A stretch of 64,000 nucleotides of DNA from Streptomyces physcomitrii (GTDB lineage Bacteria; Actinomycetota; Actinomycetes; Streptomycetales; Streptomycetaceae). The notes below the pieces were generated by a model, which worked only from the letters and a program-made list of their open reading frames with translations, had not been told where the DNA came from and made no database searches. This document shows, one piece after another, positions 17,422 to 26,972 of this stretch. The first letter of the stretch is position 1, and each line of letters starts with the position of its first letter. The position numbers and the translations under genes are program-made. The DNA lies in assembly GCF_012273655.1 (NCBI RefSeq), contig NZ_JAAWWP010000004.1, forward strand, positions 1 through 64,000, in the 5' to 3' direction.

Positions 17422-18129
17422 ATGCCTCTGAGCCACCCCCGCCGTTCGGCTCTGGCCGACCAGGTGATCGCCGAGCTGCGCCAGCAGATCTCCTCCGGTG
17501 AATGGCCCGTGGGCTCCCGCATCCCCACCGAGAGCGAGCTGGTCGAGCAGCTGGGGGTCGCCCGCAACACGGTCCGGGAGGCGGTCCGCGCCCTCGCGCA
17601 CAACGGCCTGCTCGCCATCCGCCAGGGCTCGGGCACCTATGTCCTCGCCACCAGCGAGCTGGCCGGGGTGATGCACCGCAGGTTCGCCCAGACCGATCCG
17701 CGGCACATCGCGGAGCTGCGGGCCACCCTGGAGTCCGGGGCGGCCGGGCTCGCCGCCGAGCGCCGCACCGAGCGGGACCTGGACCAGCTGGAGTCGCTGC
17801 TCGGGCGCCGGGACGCGGCCTGGGAGGCCCGCGACCTGGAGGCCTTCGTCACCGCCGACGCCAGCTTCCACCTCGCGGTGGTGGCCGCCTCGCACAACGA
17901 GGCGCTGAGCGCGATGTACGCCGACCTCGGCGAGGTGCTGCGCGCCTGGCTGCGCGAGGACGTGGGCGAGGACCTGGCGCCGGAGGCCCTGATGAGCCAC
18001 CGCCCGCTGGTCGAGGCGATCCGAGACGGCGACTCGGTCACCGCCGCCGCCGAGGCCGCCCACTACCCCCTGCAGTGCCGCAGCACCGTCGCCGCCCTCG
18101 GCCTCCCGGCGGCCGGCGTCACGGGCTGA
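17422..18129 (+). CDS. GntR-family transcriptional regulator, FadR/FCD subfamily
   Basis: A 235-residue regulator. The N-terminal winged helix-turn-helix (about 10-75) reads DQVIAELRQQISSGEWPVGS, then RIPTESELVEQLGVARNTVREAV, with the wing LAIRQGSGTYV. The all-helical FCD ligand domain (about 85-225) has the metal/ligand residues of the family in DASFHLAVVAASHN and MSHRPLVEAI. GAAGGA lies six bases before ATG 17422. It is divergent to the MFS gene and probably controls it through the palindrome in between. Effector unknown, probably a small carboxylate as in other FCD proteins. Confidence 0.93.
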   Translation: MPLSHPRRSALADQVIAELRQQISSGEWPVGSRIPTESELVEQLGVARNTVREAVRALAHNGLLAIRQGSGTYVLATSELAGVMHRRFAQTDPRHIAELRATLESGAAGLAAERRTERDLDQLESLLGRRDAAWEARDLEAFVTADASFHLAVVAASHNEALSAMYADLGEVLRAWLREDVGEDLAPEALMSHRPLVEAIRDGDSVTAAAEAAHYPLQCRSTVAALGLPAAGVTG

Positions 18130-18152
18130 ACCCGGCGGCCCCGTACCTCCGC

Positions 18153-18533
18153 TCAGCGCTGGTGGCCGACCCAGGCCGCGCGGACCTCCTTCCAGCAGCG
18201 CCCGTCGAGCCGCACCGTCCGCGCGGGCCCCGCGGCCACCGCTGCCCCGTCGCTGTCCACGTCCCACCAGCGCGCGCACTCCAGATGCAGCCGCAGCCGG
18301 TCGGTCTCGGGGTACGGGTTGTGGCAGTCGGCGACGGTGTGCGGGCCCTCGGTGCGCAGCCGGCACTCGGCGCCGAAGGGCGCCTCGGCCCGGGCGGCGG
18401 GGCGGGGGTCGAGCCGGGGCACGGTGTCGCCCGGCAGCGCGAGCAGCAGGGCGAGTCCGGCGAGGACGGCGGCGGTGGCCTCGGTGTGTCTGCCGCGGGG
18501 CGTCCTGCCCGGCGGGGGCGGGTTCGGGCCCAC
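18153..18533 (-). CDS. Hypothetical secreted or membrane-anchored protein
   Basis: A 126-residue frame opening with a Pro/Arg-rich segment, a hydrophobic stretch (about 20-37, AAVLAGLALLLALPGD) that could be a signal or anchor, and a Cys-containing exported part (Cys in AECRLRTEG, DCHNPYP, LECARWW and RCWKEV). Four Cys after the hydrophobic segment would suit two disulfides outside the cell. The GTG start at 18533 is uncertain. It converges on the GntR gene and is not recognised as a named family. Confidence 0.55.
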   Translation of the reverse strand: MGPNPPPPGRTPRGRHTEATAAVLAGLALLLALPGDTVPRLDPRPAARAEAPFGAECRLRTEGPHTVADCHNPYPETDRLRLHLECARWWDVDSDGAAVAAGPARTVRLDGRCWKEVRAAWVGHQR

Positions 18534-18674
18534 AAGGGAACCTCCTCGGCCGTACTGCGGCAGGACGCTCGGCGCCGCCGCGGCTGCACCACAAGGGGAA
18601 ACCGCTCGGAAGATCCGTGTCCCCAGCCTGCGCCGGACGGCCGCCCGCCGCCGCCCCGCCTGGCCCGAACGGGC

Positions 18675-18716
18675 GACGCCCCGCCCGGGCCGCGCAGGGC
18701 GGCCGGGCGGGGCGTC
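18675..18716 (-). terminator. Hairpin terminator of the fabG-fabI operon
   Basis: GACGCCCCGCCCGG...CCGGGCGGGGCGTC, a stem of about 17 bp with one bulged G, lies 16 bases after the fabI stop on the minus strand. Confidence 0.75.
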
Positions 18717-18731
18717 GGAGGGTGCCTGGGT

Positions 18732-19499
18732 TCAGGCGCCGATCATGTGCACGCCGCCGTCGACGTGCACGATCTCGCCGGTGGTCTTCGGGAAGAAGTC
18801 CGAGAGCAGCGCGACCACACCGAGGCCCGCGGGCTCCGGGTCGGCCATGTCCCACTCCAGCGGGGAGCGGGTGTTCCAGACGTCCGCCAGCTCGCTGAAG
18901 CCGGGGATCGACTTCGCGGCCATCGAGCCGATCGGGCCCGCCGAGACCAGGTTGCAGCGGATGTTCTGCTTGCCCAGATCCCGGGCGAGGTAGCGGCTGG
19001 TGGCCTCCAGGGCCGCCTTCGCCGGGCCCATCCAGTCGTACTGCGGCCAGGCGAACTGCGCGTCGAAGGTCAGGCCGACCACCGCGCCGCCCTGGTCCAT
19101 CAGCGGCAGGCAGGCCATGGTCAGCGACTTCAGCGAGTACGCCGAGACGTGCATGGCGGTGGCCACCGACTCGAAGGGGGTGTTCAGGAAGTTGCCGCCG
19201 AGCGCGTCCTGCGGGGCGAAGCCGATGGAGTGCACGACGCCGTCGAGGCCGCCGAGCTTCTCGCGCACGATGCCCTCGACCCGGGCGAGGTGCTCGTCGT
19301 CGGTGACGTCCAGCTCGATGACCTCGACCGGCTTCGGGAGCTTCTTGGCGATGCGCTGGGTCAGGGTGGGCCGCGGGAAGGCGGTCAGGATGATCTCGGC
19401 GCCCTGCTCCTGAGCGACCTTGGCCGTGTGGAAGGCGATGGAGGACTCCATCAGCACTCCGGTGATGAGGATGCGCTTTCCGGCGAGGATTCCGCTCAT
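18732..19499 (-). CDS. fabI: Enoyl-[acyl-carrier-protein] reductase FabI (InhA-type)
   Basis: Catalyses the NADH-dependent last reduction of each fatty-acid elongation cycle (trans-2-enoyl-ACP to acyl-ACP). The 255 residues match the family length. The variant nucleotide motif GVLMESSIAFHTAK, the SIGFAP segment, and the Tyr-x6-Lys active pair in YDWMGPAKAALEA are those of FabI/InhA rather than ordinary SDRs; the C-terminus is VHVDGGVHMIGA. The gene starts five bases after fabG and is co-transcribed. By homology with InhA it is the expected target of isoniazid- and triclosan-type inhibitors. Confidence 0.96.
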   Translation of the reverse strand: MSGILAGKRILITGVLMESSIAFHTAKVAQEQGAEIILTAFPRPTLTQRIAKKLPKPVEVIELDVTDDEHLARVEGIVREKLGGLDGVVHSIGFAPQDALGGNFLNTPFESVATAMHVSAYSLKSLTMACLPLMDQGGAVVGLTFDAQFAWPQYDWMGPAKAALEATSRYLARDLGKQNIRCNLVSAGPIGSMAAKSIPGFSELADVWNTRSPLEWDMADPEPAGLGVVALLSDFFPKTTGEIVHVDGGVHMIGA

Positions 19500-19504
19500 G
19501 GCGT

Positions 19505-20209
19505 TCAGTGACCCATGCCCAATCCGCCGTCAACGGGGATGACGGCTCCAGTGATGTACGAGGCGTCGTCGGAGGCGAGGAACCGCACCACGGCGGCGAC
19601 CTCGGCGACCGTGGCGTACCGGCCCAGCGGCACCTGCGAGACGATCGACTCGCGCTGCTCGTCGGTGAGCGCGGCCGTCATGTCGGTGTCCACGAAGCCC
19701 GGGGCGACGACGTTGAAGGTGAGGTTGCGGGAGCCGAGTTCACGGGCGAGGGAGCGCGCGAAGCCGACCAGACCCGCCTTGGACGCGGCGTAGTTGGCCT
19801 GCCCCGGCGAGCCGAGCAGTCCGACGACGGAGGAGATGAGGACCACGCGGCCCTTCTTGGCGCGCAGCATGCCGCGGTTGGCGCGCTTGACCACCCGGAA
19901 GGTGCCGGTGAGGTTGGTGTCCACCACGGAGGTGAAGTCCTCCTCGGACATCCGCATCAGCAACTGGTCCTTGGTGACACCGGCGTTGGCGACCAGGACC
20001 TCGACGGGACCGTGCGCGGTCTCGATCTCCTTGTAGGCCTGCTCCACCTGTTCCGCGTCGGTGATGTCGCACTTGACGGCGAGGAAGCCGGCCGGCGGCT
20101 CACCGGAGCGGTACGTGATGGCGACCTTGTCGCCGGCGTCCGCGAAGGCGCGGGCGATGGCGAGGCCGATGCCCCGGTTTCCTCCGGTGACGAGAACCGA
20201 GCGGCTCAA
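19505..20209 (-). CDS. fabG: 3-oxoacyl-[acyl-carrier-protein] reductase FabG
   Basis: Performs the NADPH-dependent first reduction of the elongation cycle (3-ketoacyl-ACP to 3-hydroxyacyl-ACP). The 234 residues carry the Rossmann motif TGGNRGIGLA, NAGVTKD, and the Ser-Tyr-Lys active site in SSVVGLLGSPGQANYAASKAG. The start is TTG 20209, read from the sequence CAACGG on the plus strand, with AGGGTGAT upstream. This rare start begins exactly at the first beta strand (xSRSVLVTGG). It is the first gene of the fabG-fabI operon and is divergent to tldD. Confidence 0.95.
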   Translation of the reverse strand: MSRSVLVTGGNRGIGLAIARAFADAGDKVAITYRSGEPPAGFLAVKCDITDAEQVEQAYKEIETAHGPVEVLVANAGVTKDQLLMRMSEEDFTSVVDTNLTGTFRVVKRANRGMLRAKKGRVVLISSVVGLLGSPGQANYAASKAGLVGFARSLARELGSRNLTFNVVAPGFVDTDMTAALTDEQRESIVSQVPLGRYATVAEVAAVVRFLASDDASYITGAVIPVDGGLGMGH

Positions 20210-20475
20210 CGGATCACCCTTTCCCTAGCGGTCTGGTACCCGAAACCTATCGGTTGGCCCGCAGGTCGAGGCAATCGGCCACCCGACAGTGGCTGCTCGG
20301 CCGCGCTGTCGGATCCCTACAGAAACCCCGCGGCCGCCGCCCGGCGAAAGAGGTGGTCAGCGGGGGCCGGGCACGACATGATCGGTTGCGGACTCCTCGG
20401 GTCCGCGTCCCGGTGCGCCCTCGCGGCGGGGCACCGGCCCGCACCCGGAACGTGCCCCTTCGAGTAGGAGAGACC

Positions 20476-21999
20476 GTGCCCCATCAGGTGGACGAATCCT
20501 TCACGGCGCTGCCCCTGCGGGCGCTCGCCGACGCGGCCCTGGCGCGCGCCCGCGCGCTCGGCGCCGACCATGCCGACTTCCGTTTCGAGCGGGTGCGTTC
20601 GGCCGGCCTGCGACTGCGCGACGCACGCCTCGCGGGCTCCTCGGACACCACCGACCTGGGCTACGCGGTGCGCGTGGTGCACGGCGGCAGCTGGGGCTTC
20701 GCCTCCGGTGTCGACCTGAGCATGGACGCCGCGGCCCGGGTGGCCTCGCAGGCGGTGGCGATGGCGAAGCTCTCCGCGCAGGTCATCAGGGCCGCCGGGT
20801 CGGACGAGTTCGTGGAGCTGGCCGAGGAGCCGGTGCACGCCGAGCGGACCTGGGTCTCCGCGTACGAGATCGATCCCTTCACGGTGCCGGACGAGGAGAA
20901 GACCGCGCTGCTCGCCGAGTGGAGCGCCCGGCTGCTGGCCGCCGAGGGCGTGGCGCACGCCGACGCCACCCTGCGCACGGTCCACGAGAACAAGTTCTAC
21001 GCCGACACCGCGGGCACCGTCACCACCCAGCAGCGGGTGCGCCTGCACCCCGAACTCACCGCCGTCGCGGTCGACTCCGCCAGCGGCGAGTTCGAGTCGA
21101 TGCGCACCCTCGCGCCGCCCGCGGGCCGCGGCTGGGAGTACGCGCGGGGCACCGGCTGGGACTGGGACGGCGAACTGGAGCGCATCCCGGGTCAGCTCGC
21201 CGAGAAGATGCGCGCGCCCAGCGTGCGGCCGGGCCTCTACGACCTGGTGGTGGACCCCTCGAACCTCTGGCTGACCATCCACGAGTCGGTCGGCCACGCC
21301 ACCGAGCTGGACCGCGCCCTCGGCTACGAGGCCGCCTACGCCGGCACCTCCTTCGCCACCTTCGACCAGCTCGGGAAGTTGCGGTACGGCTCCGAGCTGA
21401 TGAACGTCACCGGGGACCGCACCGCCGAACACGGACTCGCCACCATCGGCTACGACGACGAGGGGGTGGCCGCCCAGTCCTGGGACCTCGTCAAGGACGG
21501 CACCCTGACCGGCTACCAGCTGGACCGGCGCATCGCGAAGCTGACCGGCCAGGGCCGCTCCAACGGCTGCGCCTTCGCGGACTCCCCCGGCCGGGTCCCG
21601 GTCCAGCGGATGGCGAACGTCTCGCTGCGCCCGGACCCGGCGGGGATGTCCACCGAGGAGTTGATCGGCGGGGTGGAGCGCGGCATCTACGTGGTCGGGG
21701 ACCGCTCCTGGTCGATCGACATGCAGCGCTACAACTTCCAGTTCACCGGCCAGCGCTTCTACCGCATCGAGAACGGGCGCCTGGCCGGGCAGCTGCGCGA
21801 TGTCGCCTACCAGGCGACCACCACCGACTTCTGGGGCTCGATGACGGCCGTCGGCGGCCCCGCCACCTATGTCCTCGGCGGCACCTTCAACTGCGGGAAG
21901 GCCCAGCCCGGTCAGGGCGCGGCCGTCTCGCACGGCTGCCCCTCGGCCCTCTTCCGGGGCGTCAACATCTTGAACACCGCACAGGAGGCCGGGCGATGA
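20476..21999 (+). CDS. tldD: TldD subunit of the TldD/TldE metalloprotease
   Basis: A 507-residue catalytic subunit of the heterodimeric TldD/TldE (PmbA) protease, which in E. coli degrades or trims peptides such as microcin B17 precursor and CcdA. The zinc motif HExxxH is seen in TIHESVGHATELD (about residue 274). Other family blocks are GFASGVDLS and the C-terminal GTFNCGKAQPGQGA. GTG 20476 is supported by TAGGAG at 20465-20470. Its TGA overlaps the tldE ATG (ATGA), so the two subunits are translationally coupled. Confidence 0.94.
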   Translation: MPHQVDESFTALPLRALADAALARARALGADHADFRFERVRSAGLRLRDARLAGSSDTTDLGYAVRVVHGGSWGFASGVDLSMDAAARVASQAVAMAKLSAQVIRAAGSDEFVELAEEPVHAERTWVSAYEIDPFTVPDEEKTALLAEWSARLLAAEGVAHADATLRTVHENKFYADTAGTVTTQQRVRLHPELTAVAVDSASGEFESMRTLAPPAGRGWEYARGTGWDWDGELERIPGQLAEKMRAPSVRPGLYDLVVDPSNLWLTIHESVGHATELDRALGYEAAYAGTSFATFDQLGKLRYGSELMNVTGDRTAEHGLATIGYDDEGVAAQSWDLVKDGTLTGYQLDRRIAKLTGQGRSNGCAFADSPGRVPVQRMANVSLRPDPAGMSTEELIGGVERGIYVVGDRSWSIDMQRYNFQFTGQRFYRIENGRLAGQLRDVAYQATTTDFWGSMTAVGGPATYVLGGTFNCGKAQPGQGAAVSHGCPSALFRGVNILNTAQEAGR

Positions 22000-23396
22000 G
22001 CAGGACCATCCGTACGCAGACCCCGCACGAGACCGTCGAGCGCGCCCTCACCCTCTCCCGCGCCGACGGCTGCGTGGTGATCGCCGACGAGACGTCCTCG
22101 GCCAATCTGCGCTGGGCGGGCAACGCCCTGACCACCAACGGCGTGACCCGCGGCCGCACCCTCACCGTGATCGCGACGGTGGACGGCGCCGAGGGCACCG
22201 CCTCCGGGGTGGTCTCGCGCTCCGCGGTCACCGGCGAGGACCTGGAGGCGCTGGTGCGGGCGGCGGAGGCGGCGGCCCGCGCGGCCGGGCCCGCCGAGGA
22301 CGCCCAGCCCCTGGTCGAGGGGACCCCCGCCTCGCCGGACTTCGCCGAGCCGCCCGCCGAGACCACCTCCGCGGTCTTCGCGGACTTCGCCCCGGCGCTC
22401 GGCGAGTCCTTCGCCCGCGCCCGGGCCGGCGGCCGCGAGCTGTACGGCTTCGCGAACCACGAGATGGTCACCAGCTACCTCGGCACCTCCACCGGGCTGC
22501 GGCTGCGGCACGACCAGCCCAACGGCACCCTGGAGCTGAACGCCAAGTCCCCCGACCGCAGCCGCTCGGCCTGGGCGGGCCGCGCCACCCGCGACTTCCG
22601 GGACGTCGACCCGGCGGAGCTGGACGCGGAGCTGGCGGTCCGCCTCGGCTGGGCCGAGCGCCGGGTGGAACTGCCCGCGGGCCGGTACGAGACCCTGCTG
22701 CCGCCGAGCGCCGTCGCCGACCTCCTCGTCTACCAGATGTGGTCCTCCGCGGCCCGGGACGCCGCCGAGGGCCGGACCGTCTTCTCACGCCCCGGCGGGA
22801 GCACCCGGGTCGGCGAGCGGCTCAGCCCGCTGCCGCTGACCCTGCGCAGCGATCCGTACGAACCGGGCCTGGAATCGGCGCCGTTCGTGCTCGCGCACTC
22901 CTCCGGGGACGACTCCTCGGTCTTCGACAACGGCATGCCGCTGGCCCGTACCGACTGGATCCACGAGGGGGAGCTGGCCCGGCTGACCACCACCCGGCAC
23001 AGCGCGCGGCTGACCGGGCTGCCGCTCGCGCCCCCGGTCGGCAACCTCGTCCTGGACGGCGGCGGCACCCGCTCGCTGACCGAGATGGTCGCTGCCACCG
23101 AACGCGGGCTGCTGCTGACCTGCCTCTGGTACATCCGCGAGGTGGACCCGGCGACGCTGCTGCTCACCGGGCTGACCCGGGACGGGGTCTACCTGGTGGA
23201 GAACGGCGAGGTCACCGCCGAGGTGAACAACTTCCGCTTCAACGAGTCGCCGGTGGACCTGCTCGGCCGGGCCACCGAGGCGGGCCGCAGCGAGCGGACC
23301 CTGCCCCGGGAGTGGGGCGACTGGTTCACCAGGGCTGCCGCTCCCCCGCTGCGGGTGCCGGATTTCCATATGAGCTCGGTCAGCCGGGGCGTATAA
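21996..23396 (+). CDS. TldE/PmbA subunit of the TldD/TldE protease
   Basis: A 466-residue PmbA/TldE-like subunit. As expected for the non-catalytic partner, the HExxxH motif is absent, while family blocks such as [35 protein letters not shown] and [13 protein letters not shown] are present. The ATG shares four bases with the tldD stop and has CAGGAGGCC upstream. With TldD it forms the soluble protease; physiological substrates in Streptomyces are unknown, though modified peptide precursors are plausible from known members. Confidence 0.92.
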   Translation: MSRTIRTQTPHETVERALTLSRADGCVVIADETSSANLRWAGNALTTNGVTRGRTLTVIATVDGAEGTASGVVSRSAVTGEDLEALVRAAEAAARAAGPAEDAQPLVEGTPASPDFAEPPAETTSAVFADFAPALGESFARARAGGRELYGFANHEMVTSYLGTSTGLRLRHDQPNGTLELNAKSPDRSRSAWAGRATRDFRDVDPAELDAELAVRLGWAERRVELPAGRYETLLPPSAVADLLVYQMWSSAARDAAEGRTVFSRPGGSTRVGERLSPLPLTLRSDPYEPGLESAPFVLAHSSGDDSSVFDNGMPLARTDWIHEGELARLTTTRHSARLTGLPLAPPVGNLVLDGGGTRSLTEMVAATERGLLLTCLWYIREVDPATLLLTGLTRDGVYLVENGEVTAEVNNFRFNESPVDLLGRATEAGRSERTLPREWGDWFTRAAAPPLRVPDFHMSSVSRGV

Positions 23397-23478
23397 CCTC
23401 GTACGCGGCCGCCTCACGGCGGCGGTCCGGCGAGCGGACCGGACCGGTGGACAGCAGCAACCTAGGAGACGCGACAAG

Positions 23479-24741
23479 GTGACGGACATCGTCGACGAGC
23501 TGAAGTGGCGGGGCCTGCTGGCCCTCTCCACCGACGAGGACGCATTGCGCAAGGCGTTCGCGGACGGCCCCGTCACGTTCTATTGCGGCTTCGACCCGAC
23601 GGCGCCCAGCCTGCACCTGGGCAACCTGGTGCAGATCCTGACCATGCGGCGGATCCAGCGGGCGGGCAACCGTCCGCTGGGCCTGGTCGGCGGCGCCACC
23701 GGGCTGATCGGCGATCCGAAGCCGACCTCGGAGCGCACCCTGAACGACCCCGAGACGGTCGGCGAGTGGGTGGGCCGCCTGCGCGCGCAGATCGAGCCCT
23801 TCCTCGACTTCGAGGGCCCGAACGCCGCGCTGATGGTCAACAACCTGGACTGGACCTCGGGCCTGTCCGCGATCAGCTTCCTGCGCGATGTGGGCAAGCA
23901 CTTCCGGGTCAACAAGATGATCGCGAAGGAGGCCGTCGCCCGGCGGCTCAACTCCGACGCGGGCATCAGCTACACCGAGTTCAGCTACCAGATCCTCCAG
24001 GCCATGGACTTCCTGGAGCTGTACCGCCGCTACGGCTGCACCCTGCAGACCGGCGGCAGCGACCAGTGGGGCAACCTCACCGCGGGCACCGACCTGATCC
24101 ACCGGGTCGAGGGCGCCCCGGTGCACGCGCTCGGCACCCCGCTGATCACCAAGGCGGACGGCACCAAGTTCGGCAAGACCGAGTCGGGCACCGTCTGGCT
24201 GGACCCGGAGCTGACCACGCCGTACGCCTTCTACCAGTTCTGGCTGAACGCCGACGACCGGGACGTCCCGGGCTTCCTGCGGATCTTCAGCTTCCGCTCC
24301 CGCGAGGAGATCACGGATCTGGAGCGGCAGACCGAGGAGCGCCCGCAGGCGAGGGCCGCCCAGCGCGCCCTGGCCGAGGAGCTGACCACCCTGGTGCACG
24401 GCGCCGACCAGACGGCCGCGGTGATCGCCGCCTCGAAGGCGCTCTTCGGCCAGGGCGAGCTGGCGGACCTGGACGAGGCCACGCTCACCGCGGCCCTCTC
24501 GGAGCTGCCGCACATCCGGGTGGCGGCGCCGGCCCCCGTGGTGGACCTGTTCGCGGAGGTCGGGCTCGTGCAGAGCAAGTCCGCGGCGCGGCGCACCGTG
24601 AAGGAGGGCGGCGCCTACGTGAACAACGCCAAGGTCACCGCCGAGGACGCGGTGCCGGAGGCCGGGGACCTGCTGCACGGCAGGTGGCTGGTGCTGCGGC
24701 GCGGCAAGAAGAACCTCGCGGCGGTGGAGATCACCGGCTGA
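23479..24741 (+). CDS. tyrS: Tyrosyl-tRNA synthetase
   Basis: A 420-residue class I synthetase charging tRNA-Tyr. The HIGH-type motif is HLGN in [13 protein letters not shown], and the KMSKS-type loop appears as [12 protein letters not shown]. Tyrosine-pocket residues lie in FYCGFDP and [14 protein letters not shown], and GGSDQWGNL is the tyrosine/tRNA signature. The C-terminus carries the S4 RNA-binding domain (about 350-415, [19 protein letters not shown]). The start is GTG 23479. The upstream gap of 82 bases is too short for a T-box. A very strong terminator follows. Confidence 0.97.
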   Translation: MTDIVDELKWRGLLALSTDEDALRKAFADGPVTFYCGFDPTAPSLHLGNLVQILTMRRIQRAGNRPLGLVGGATGLIGDPKPTSERTLNDPETVGEWVGRLRAQIEPFLDFEGPNAALMVNNLDWTSGLSAISFLRDVGKHFRVNKMIAKEAVARRLNSDAGISYTEFSYQILQAMDFLELYRRYGCTLQTGGSDQWGNLTAGTDLIHRVEGAPVHALGTPLITKADGTKFGKTESGTVWLDPELTTPYAFYQFWLNADDRDVPGFLRIFSFRSREEITDLERQTEERPQARAAQRALAEELTTLVHGADQTAAVIAASKALFGQGELADLDEATLTAALSELPHIRVAAPAPVVDLFAEVGLVQSKSAARRTVKEGGAYVNNAKVTAEDAVPEAGDLLHGRWLVLRRGKKNLAAVEITG

Positions 24742-24762
24742 GGCCCCGGGCGCACGAGCGAG

Positions 24763-24806
24763 GAGAGGGCCGGTACCGCGTTTTCGTACGCGGTACCGGC
24801 CCTCTC
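24763..24806 (+). terminator. Terminator hairpin after tyrS
   Basis: A perfect 18-bp stem, GAGAGGGCCGGTACCGCG and its complement, with loop TTTTCGTA, begins 21 bases after the tyrS stop. It could also act on the convergent small membrane-protein gene. Confidence 0.92.
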
Positions 24807-24860
24807 GTACGTGCACCCGGGTGCGCCCGCCGACACGGCGGCGGGCGTACCGGAGCCCGC

Positions 24861-25154
24861 TCAGGCGCGTGAACGCCCTTGCCCGGCGCCCTTGTTGCGG
24901 TGCATGGCCAGCCAGGCCATCTCGCCGAGCCAGACCAGGAGCACCGCGCCCGCGAGCTGGAAGGCATGGCGCCACCAGTCGATGCCGGCGGTGGTGTCCA
25001 CTCCGGCCCAGCGGGCGACCGCGTTGCCGAGCACGGCACCGCCGATACCCAGGATCGTCGTCATCCACAAGGGGATCTGCTGCTTACCGGGGATGATGGC
25101 CTTCGCGATGAGACCGAGCACGAAGCCCACGATGATGGCCCACAACCAGCCCAT
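24861..25154 (-). CDS. GlsB/YeaQ/YmgE family membrane protein (transglycosylase-associated)
   Basis: A 97-residue integral membrane protein. Hydrophobic helices lie at about 2-20, 30-48 and 62-82, and the family opening is MGWLWAIIVGFVLGLIAKAI followed by PGKQQIP. Members are stress-linked in some bacteria (GlsB names come from general-stress loci), but no biochemical activity is known. The middle and C-terminal part (GVDTTAGIDWWRHAF) is longer than in the shortest members. GAGGAG stands six bases before ATG 25154. It is probably a single-gene unit. Confidence 0.87.
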   Translation of the reverse strand: MGWLWAIIVGFVLGLIAKAIIPGKQQIPLWMTTILGIGGAVLGNAVARWAGVDTTAGIDWWRHAFQLAGAVLLVWLGEMAWLAMHRNKGAGQGRSRA

Positions 25155-25411
25155 GTCGCCTCCTCAAGGTGGCGCTCTCGACGCATGTGGTGCCAGTGTC
25201 GGCCGATACCTCCTCCGGCGCATTCCGGGAGGCGCCGCACGGAGCGCCCGCGGCGCCCGTACGGCACCGGCCACGGTGCGGCGTGATGCGGACGAAGCGG
25301 CGCCCCGGTCTCGAATGCGGGCGGTACGCGGCGTACCGTGGTGCTGTTCGGGCCGTCGCGCGGTTCGGGCTGTGGGCAGGTCCGGGCGAGCGACGGCAGG
25401 TGAGGTCATCC

Positions 25412-25801
25412 ATGCGCAGGCAGCAGAACAGCCCTCAGGTCTTCCGCATCACGGGCGCACGGCAGGGCCTCGCGGAGGATGTGCGCGGCAGGCAGCGCCG
25501 GTACGTGATCTCGATGGGCGTGCGCACCGTCTCCGTCATCCTCACCGCCGTGCTCTGGGACGTGCAGCGCCATATCGCGGTCGTCTGCCTGATCCTCGGG
25601 GTGCTGCTGCCGTACGCGGCCGTGGTCATCGCCAACGCGGGCCGCGAGAACGCCCCCGTACTCCCCAAGACCGTTCTGCCGCCGCCGAGTCGGCCCATGC
25701 TGGGCACGGTGATCCCCCGCGAGCCGACCGCCTCGGCGCCGCCCGCCGGGGCCTCGATGCCGGGTGCCGGAGCGCCCGGGACGGCGGCCGAACCGCACTG
25801 A
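25412..25801 (+). CDS. DUF3099 family small membrane protein
   Basis: A 129-residue actinobacterial protein of the DUF3099 type. The N-terminus carries the family segment FRITGARQGLAEDVRGRQRRY, followed by two adjacent hydrophobic helices (about 36-52 and 55-75) joined by WDVQRHI. The tail is Pro/Ala-rich and disordered. Function unknown. ATG 25412 has AGGTGAGG about nine bases upstream; the long in-frame extension upstream has non-coding character. The gene is divergent to the GlsB-like gene. Confidence 0.85.
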   Translation: MRRQQNSPQVFRITGARQGLAEDVRGRQRRYVISMGVRTVSVILTAVLWDVQRHIAVVCLILGVLLPYAAVVIANAGRENAPVLPKTVLPPPSRPMLGTVIPREPTASAPPAGASMPGAGAPGTAAEPH

Positions 25802-25860
25802 ACGGGGCCGACCGGGGCCTGAACCCGACCTGAACAGGGCTTTACCGGGGACCCCTGTCC

Positions 25861-25884
25861 AGCTCAAGAAAAGCTCAGATCAAT
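25861..25884. repeat. 24-bp motif, copy 1
   Basis: AGCTCAAGAAAAGCTCAGAT followed by CAAT. It matches copy 2 (26973-26996) in 21 of 24 positions, in the same orientation. It lies 60 bases after the DUF3099 stop and contains two AGCTCA elements 11 bases apart. GCACCCCG follows both copies (26 and 14 bases on). Confidence 0.6.
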
Positions 25885-25965
25885 GTGGTTGTTGGGGGGG
25901 TCGGCGCAGGGCACCCCGTGACATACTTCTTGAGCGCTCCGCATCCCCCGTCGGAGCGACTGACC

Positions 25966-26001
25966 GACGCCGGGCAGCTCCCCCCGTGGCTGCCCGGCGT
26001 C
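25966..26001 (-). terminator. Terminator hairpin downstream of the SH3-like gene
   Basis: GACGCCGGGCAGC and its exact complement form a 13-bp stem with a 10-base loop, about 130 bases beyond the minus-strand stop. Confidence 0.65.
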
Positions 26002-26129
26002 GCCGCGTTCCGGGGGTGGCAAAGCCCCTGGTGCCCCCGCGCGGCACAGGCCGTCACAGGGGCACCAGGAGCATGGGGGCAGGGGACCGGCGCCTCGCGG
26101 TGCCGGAGGACCGCGGCCGTGCCGCCGGT

Positions 26130-26807
26130 TCAGAAGTGGATGTCCTGGACCCAGCCCCAGCGCTGGGCGTTCGGGACGTAGACCTTGGTCCAGCCCGCGT
26201 TGCGCTCGGCGGTCCGGTGGACGTGCCAGCCCGGCTTGACGTTGCCGATGACGAAGCGGTTGGCGGCGTCGCGCAGGGTGCCCTTGCTGCGGATCTCCTG
26301 GCGGTCGTCGACCACGGTGCCGGGCGCGACCCGGAAGTCGACGGTGCGGTAGTGGTCCGCCTCGACGGCGCTGCGGCCCTCCAGGATCCGCTGCGGCACC
26401 GGCTCACCGGCCGGGTAGGAGCTGTCCGGGGTCGGGAAGGGCTCGCCGCCGATCGAGGTGCCGATGCAGCTCGGATCGACAAAGCCCCACCAGGCGTGCG
26501 TCGAGCTGCTGCGGTACTTCTTGTCGCTGATCATCGCGTAGTTGCCGTTGACGTTGTAGCGCCAGGCGACGACCTCCCCCGGGGCGATGCGCCAGGCCGG
26601 GTCGTTCCCGATGACGCCGTCCTTGGGATAGTTCTCGTACACCCGGCAGTCCTTGGCCACGGTGTAGTCGAGGATCAGGGCCACATCGCGGGCCGCGGTG
26701 GCCCCCGGGGCCGCCGTGACCGTGAAGGCCACGCCCGCGGCCAGACCCAGAACCGATGTGCGCAGCGTCCACCGACGCCTGCGTCCGAGAGTCGTACCGG
26801 CAGCCAT
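26130..26807 (-). CDS. Secreted SH3-like protein, unknown role
   Basis: A 225-residue exported protein. A basic N-terminus (GRRRRWTLRTS) and hydrophobic core lead to a likely signal-peptidase site near APGATAARD (about residue 40). The mature part looks like two small beta domains, with SH3-type segments YNVNGNYAMISDKKYRSSS and WTKVYVPNAQRWGWVQDIHF at the C-terminus and Cys in KDCRVYEN and DPSCIGTS. Such domains often bind cell wall, but no enzyme domain is attached. ATG 26807 has the strong site GAGGAGGAG; an upstream ATG (26843) is less likely. Confidence 0.8.
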   Translation of the reverse strand: MAAGTTLGRRRRWTLRTSVLGLAAGVAFTVTAAPGATAARDVALILDYTVAKDCRVYENYPKDGVIGNDPAWRIAPGEVVAWRYNVNGNYAMISDKKYRSSSTHAWWGFVDPSCIGTSIGGEPFPTPDSSYPAGEPVPQRILEGRSAVEADHYRTVDFRVAPGTVVDDRQEIRSKGTLRDAANRFVIGNVKPGWHVHRTAERNAGWTKVYVPNAQRWGWVQDIHF

Positions 26808-26972
26808 ACCGCTCCTCCTCTGGCGTTCACTTGACCGGAGCATGACATATCACACTCAGAAGAACTCTACCGTACTTCTGACTCTCCGGACGCCCGCCTA
26901 CGGGCCGTGAACACCTGACCCGAACCAGAGCGCTCAAACCCGGGGGCGGGGAACTACGGGAACCTCGGCACA

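Larger units (their letters stand above)
25802..26129. other. 328-bp gene-free gap with a paired motif and a terminator
   Basis: The gap between the DUF3099 gene and the convergent SH3-like gene holds the first copy of a 24-bp motif (25861-25884) and a hairpin (25966-26001). A second small inverted repeat, CGCTCCG/CGGAGCG, lies just before it (about 25935-25958). No coding sequence is convincing. Confidence 0.5.

Noticed and set aside
23397..23478. T-box leader before tyrS
   Set aside because: The 82-base gap is too short and lacks T-box sequence or a specifier stem.
25885..26181. 98-residue plus-strand ORF right after the 24-bp motif
   Set aside because: It runs through a hairpin and into the antisense of the SH3-like gene; no coding bias and no ribosome site.
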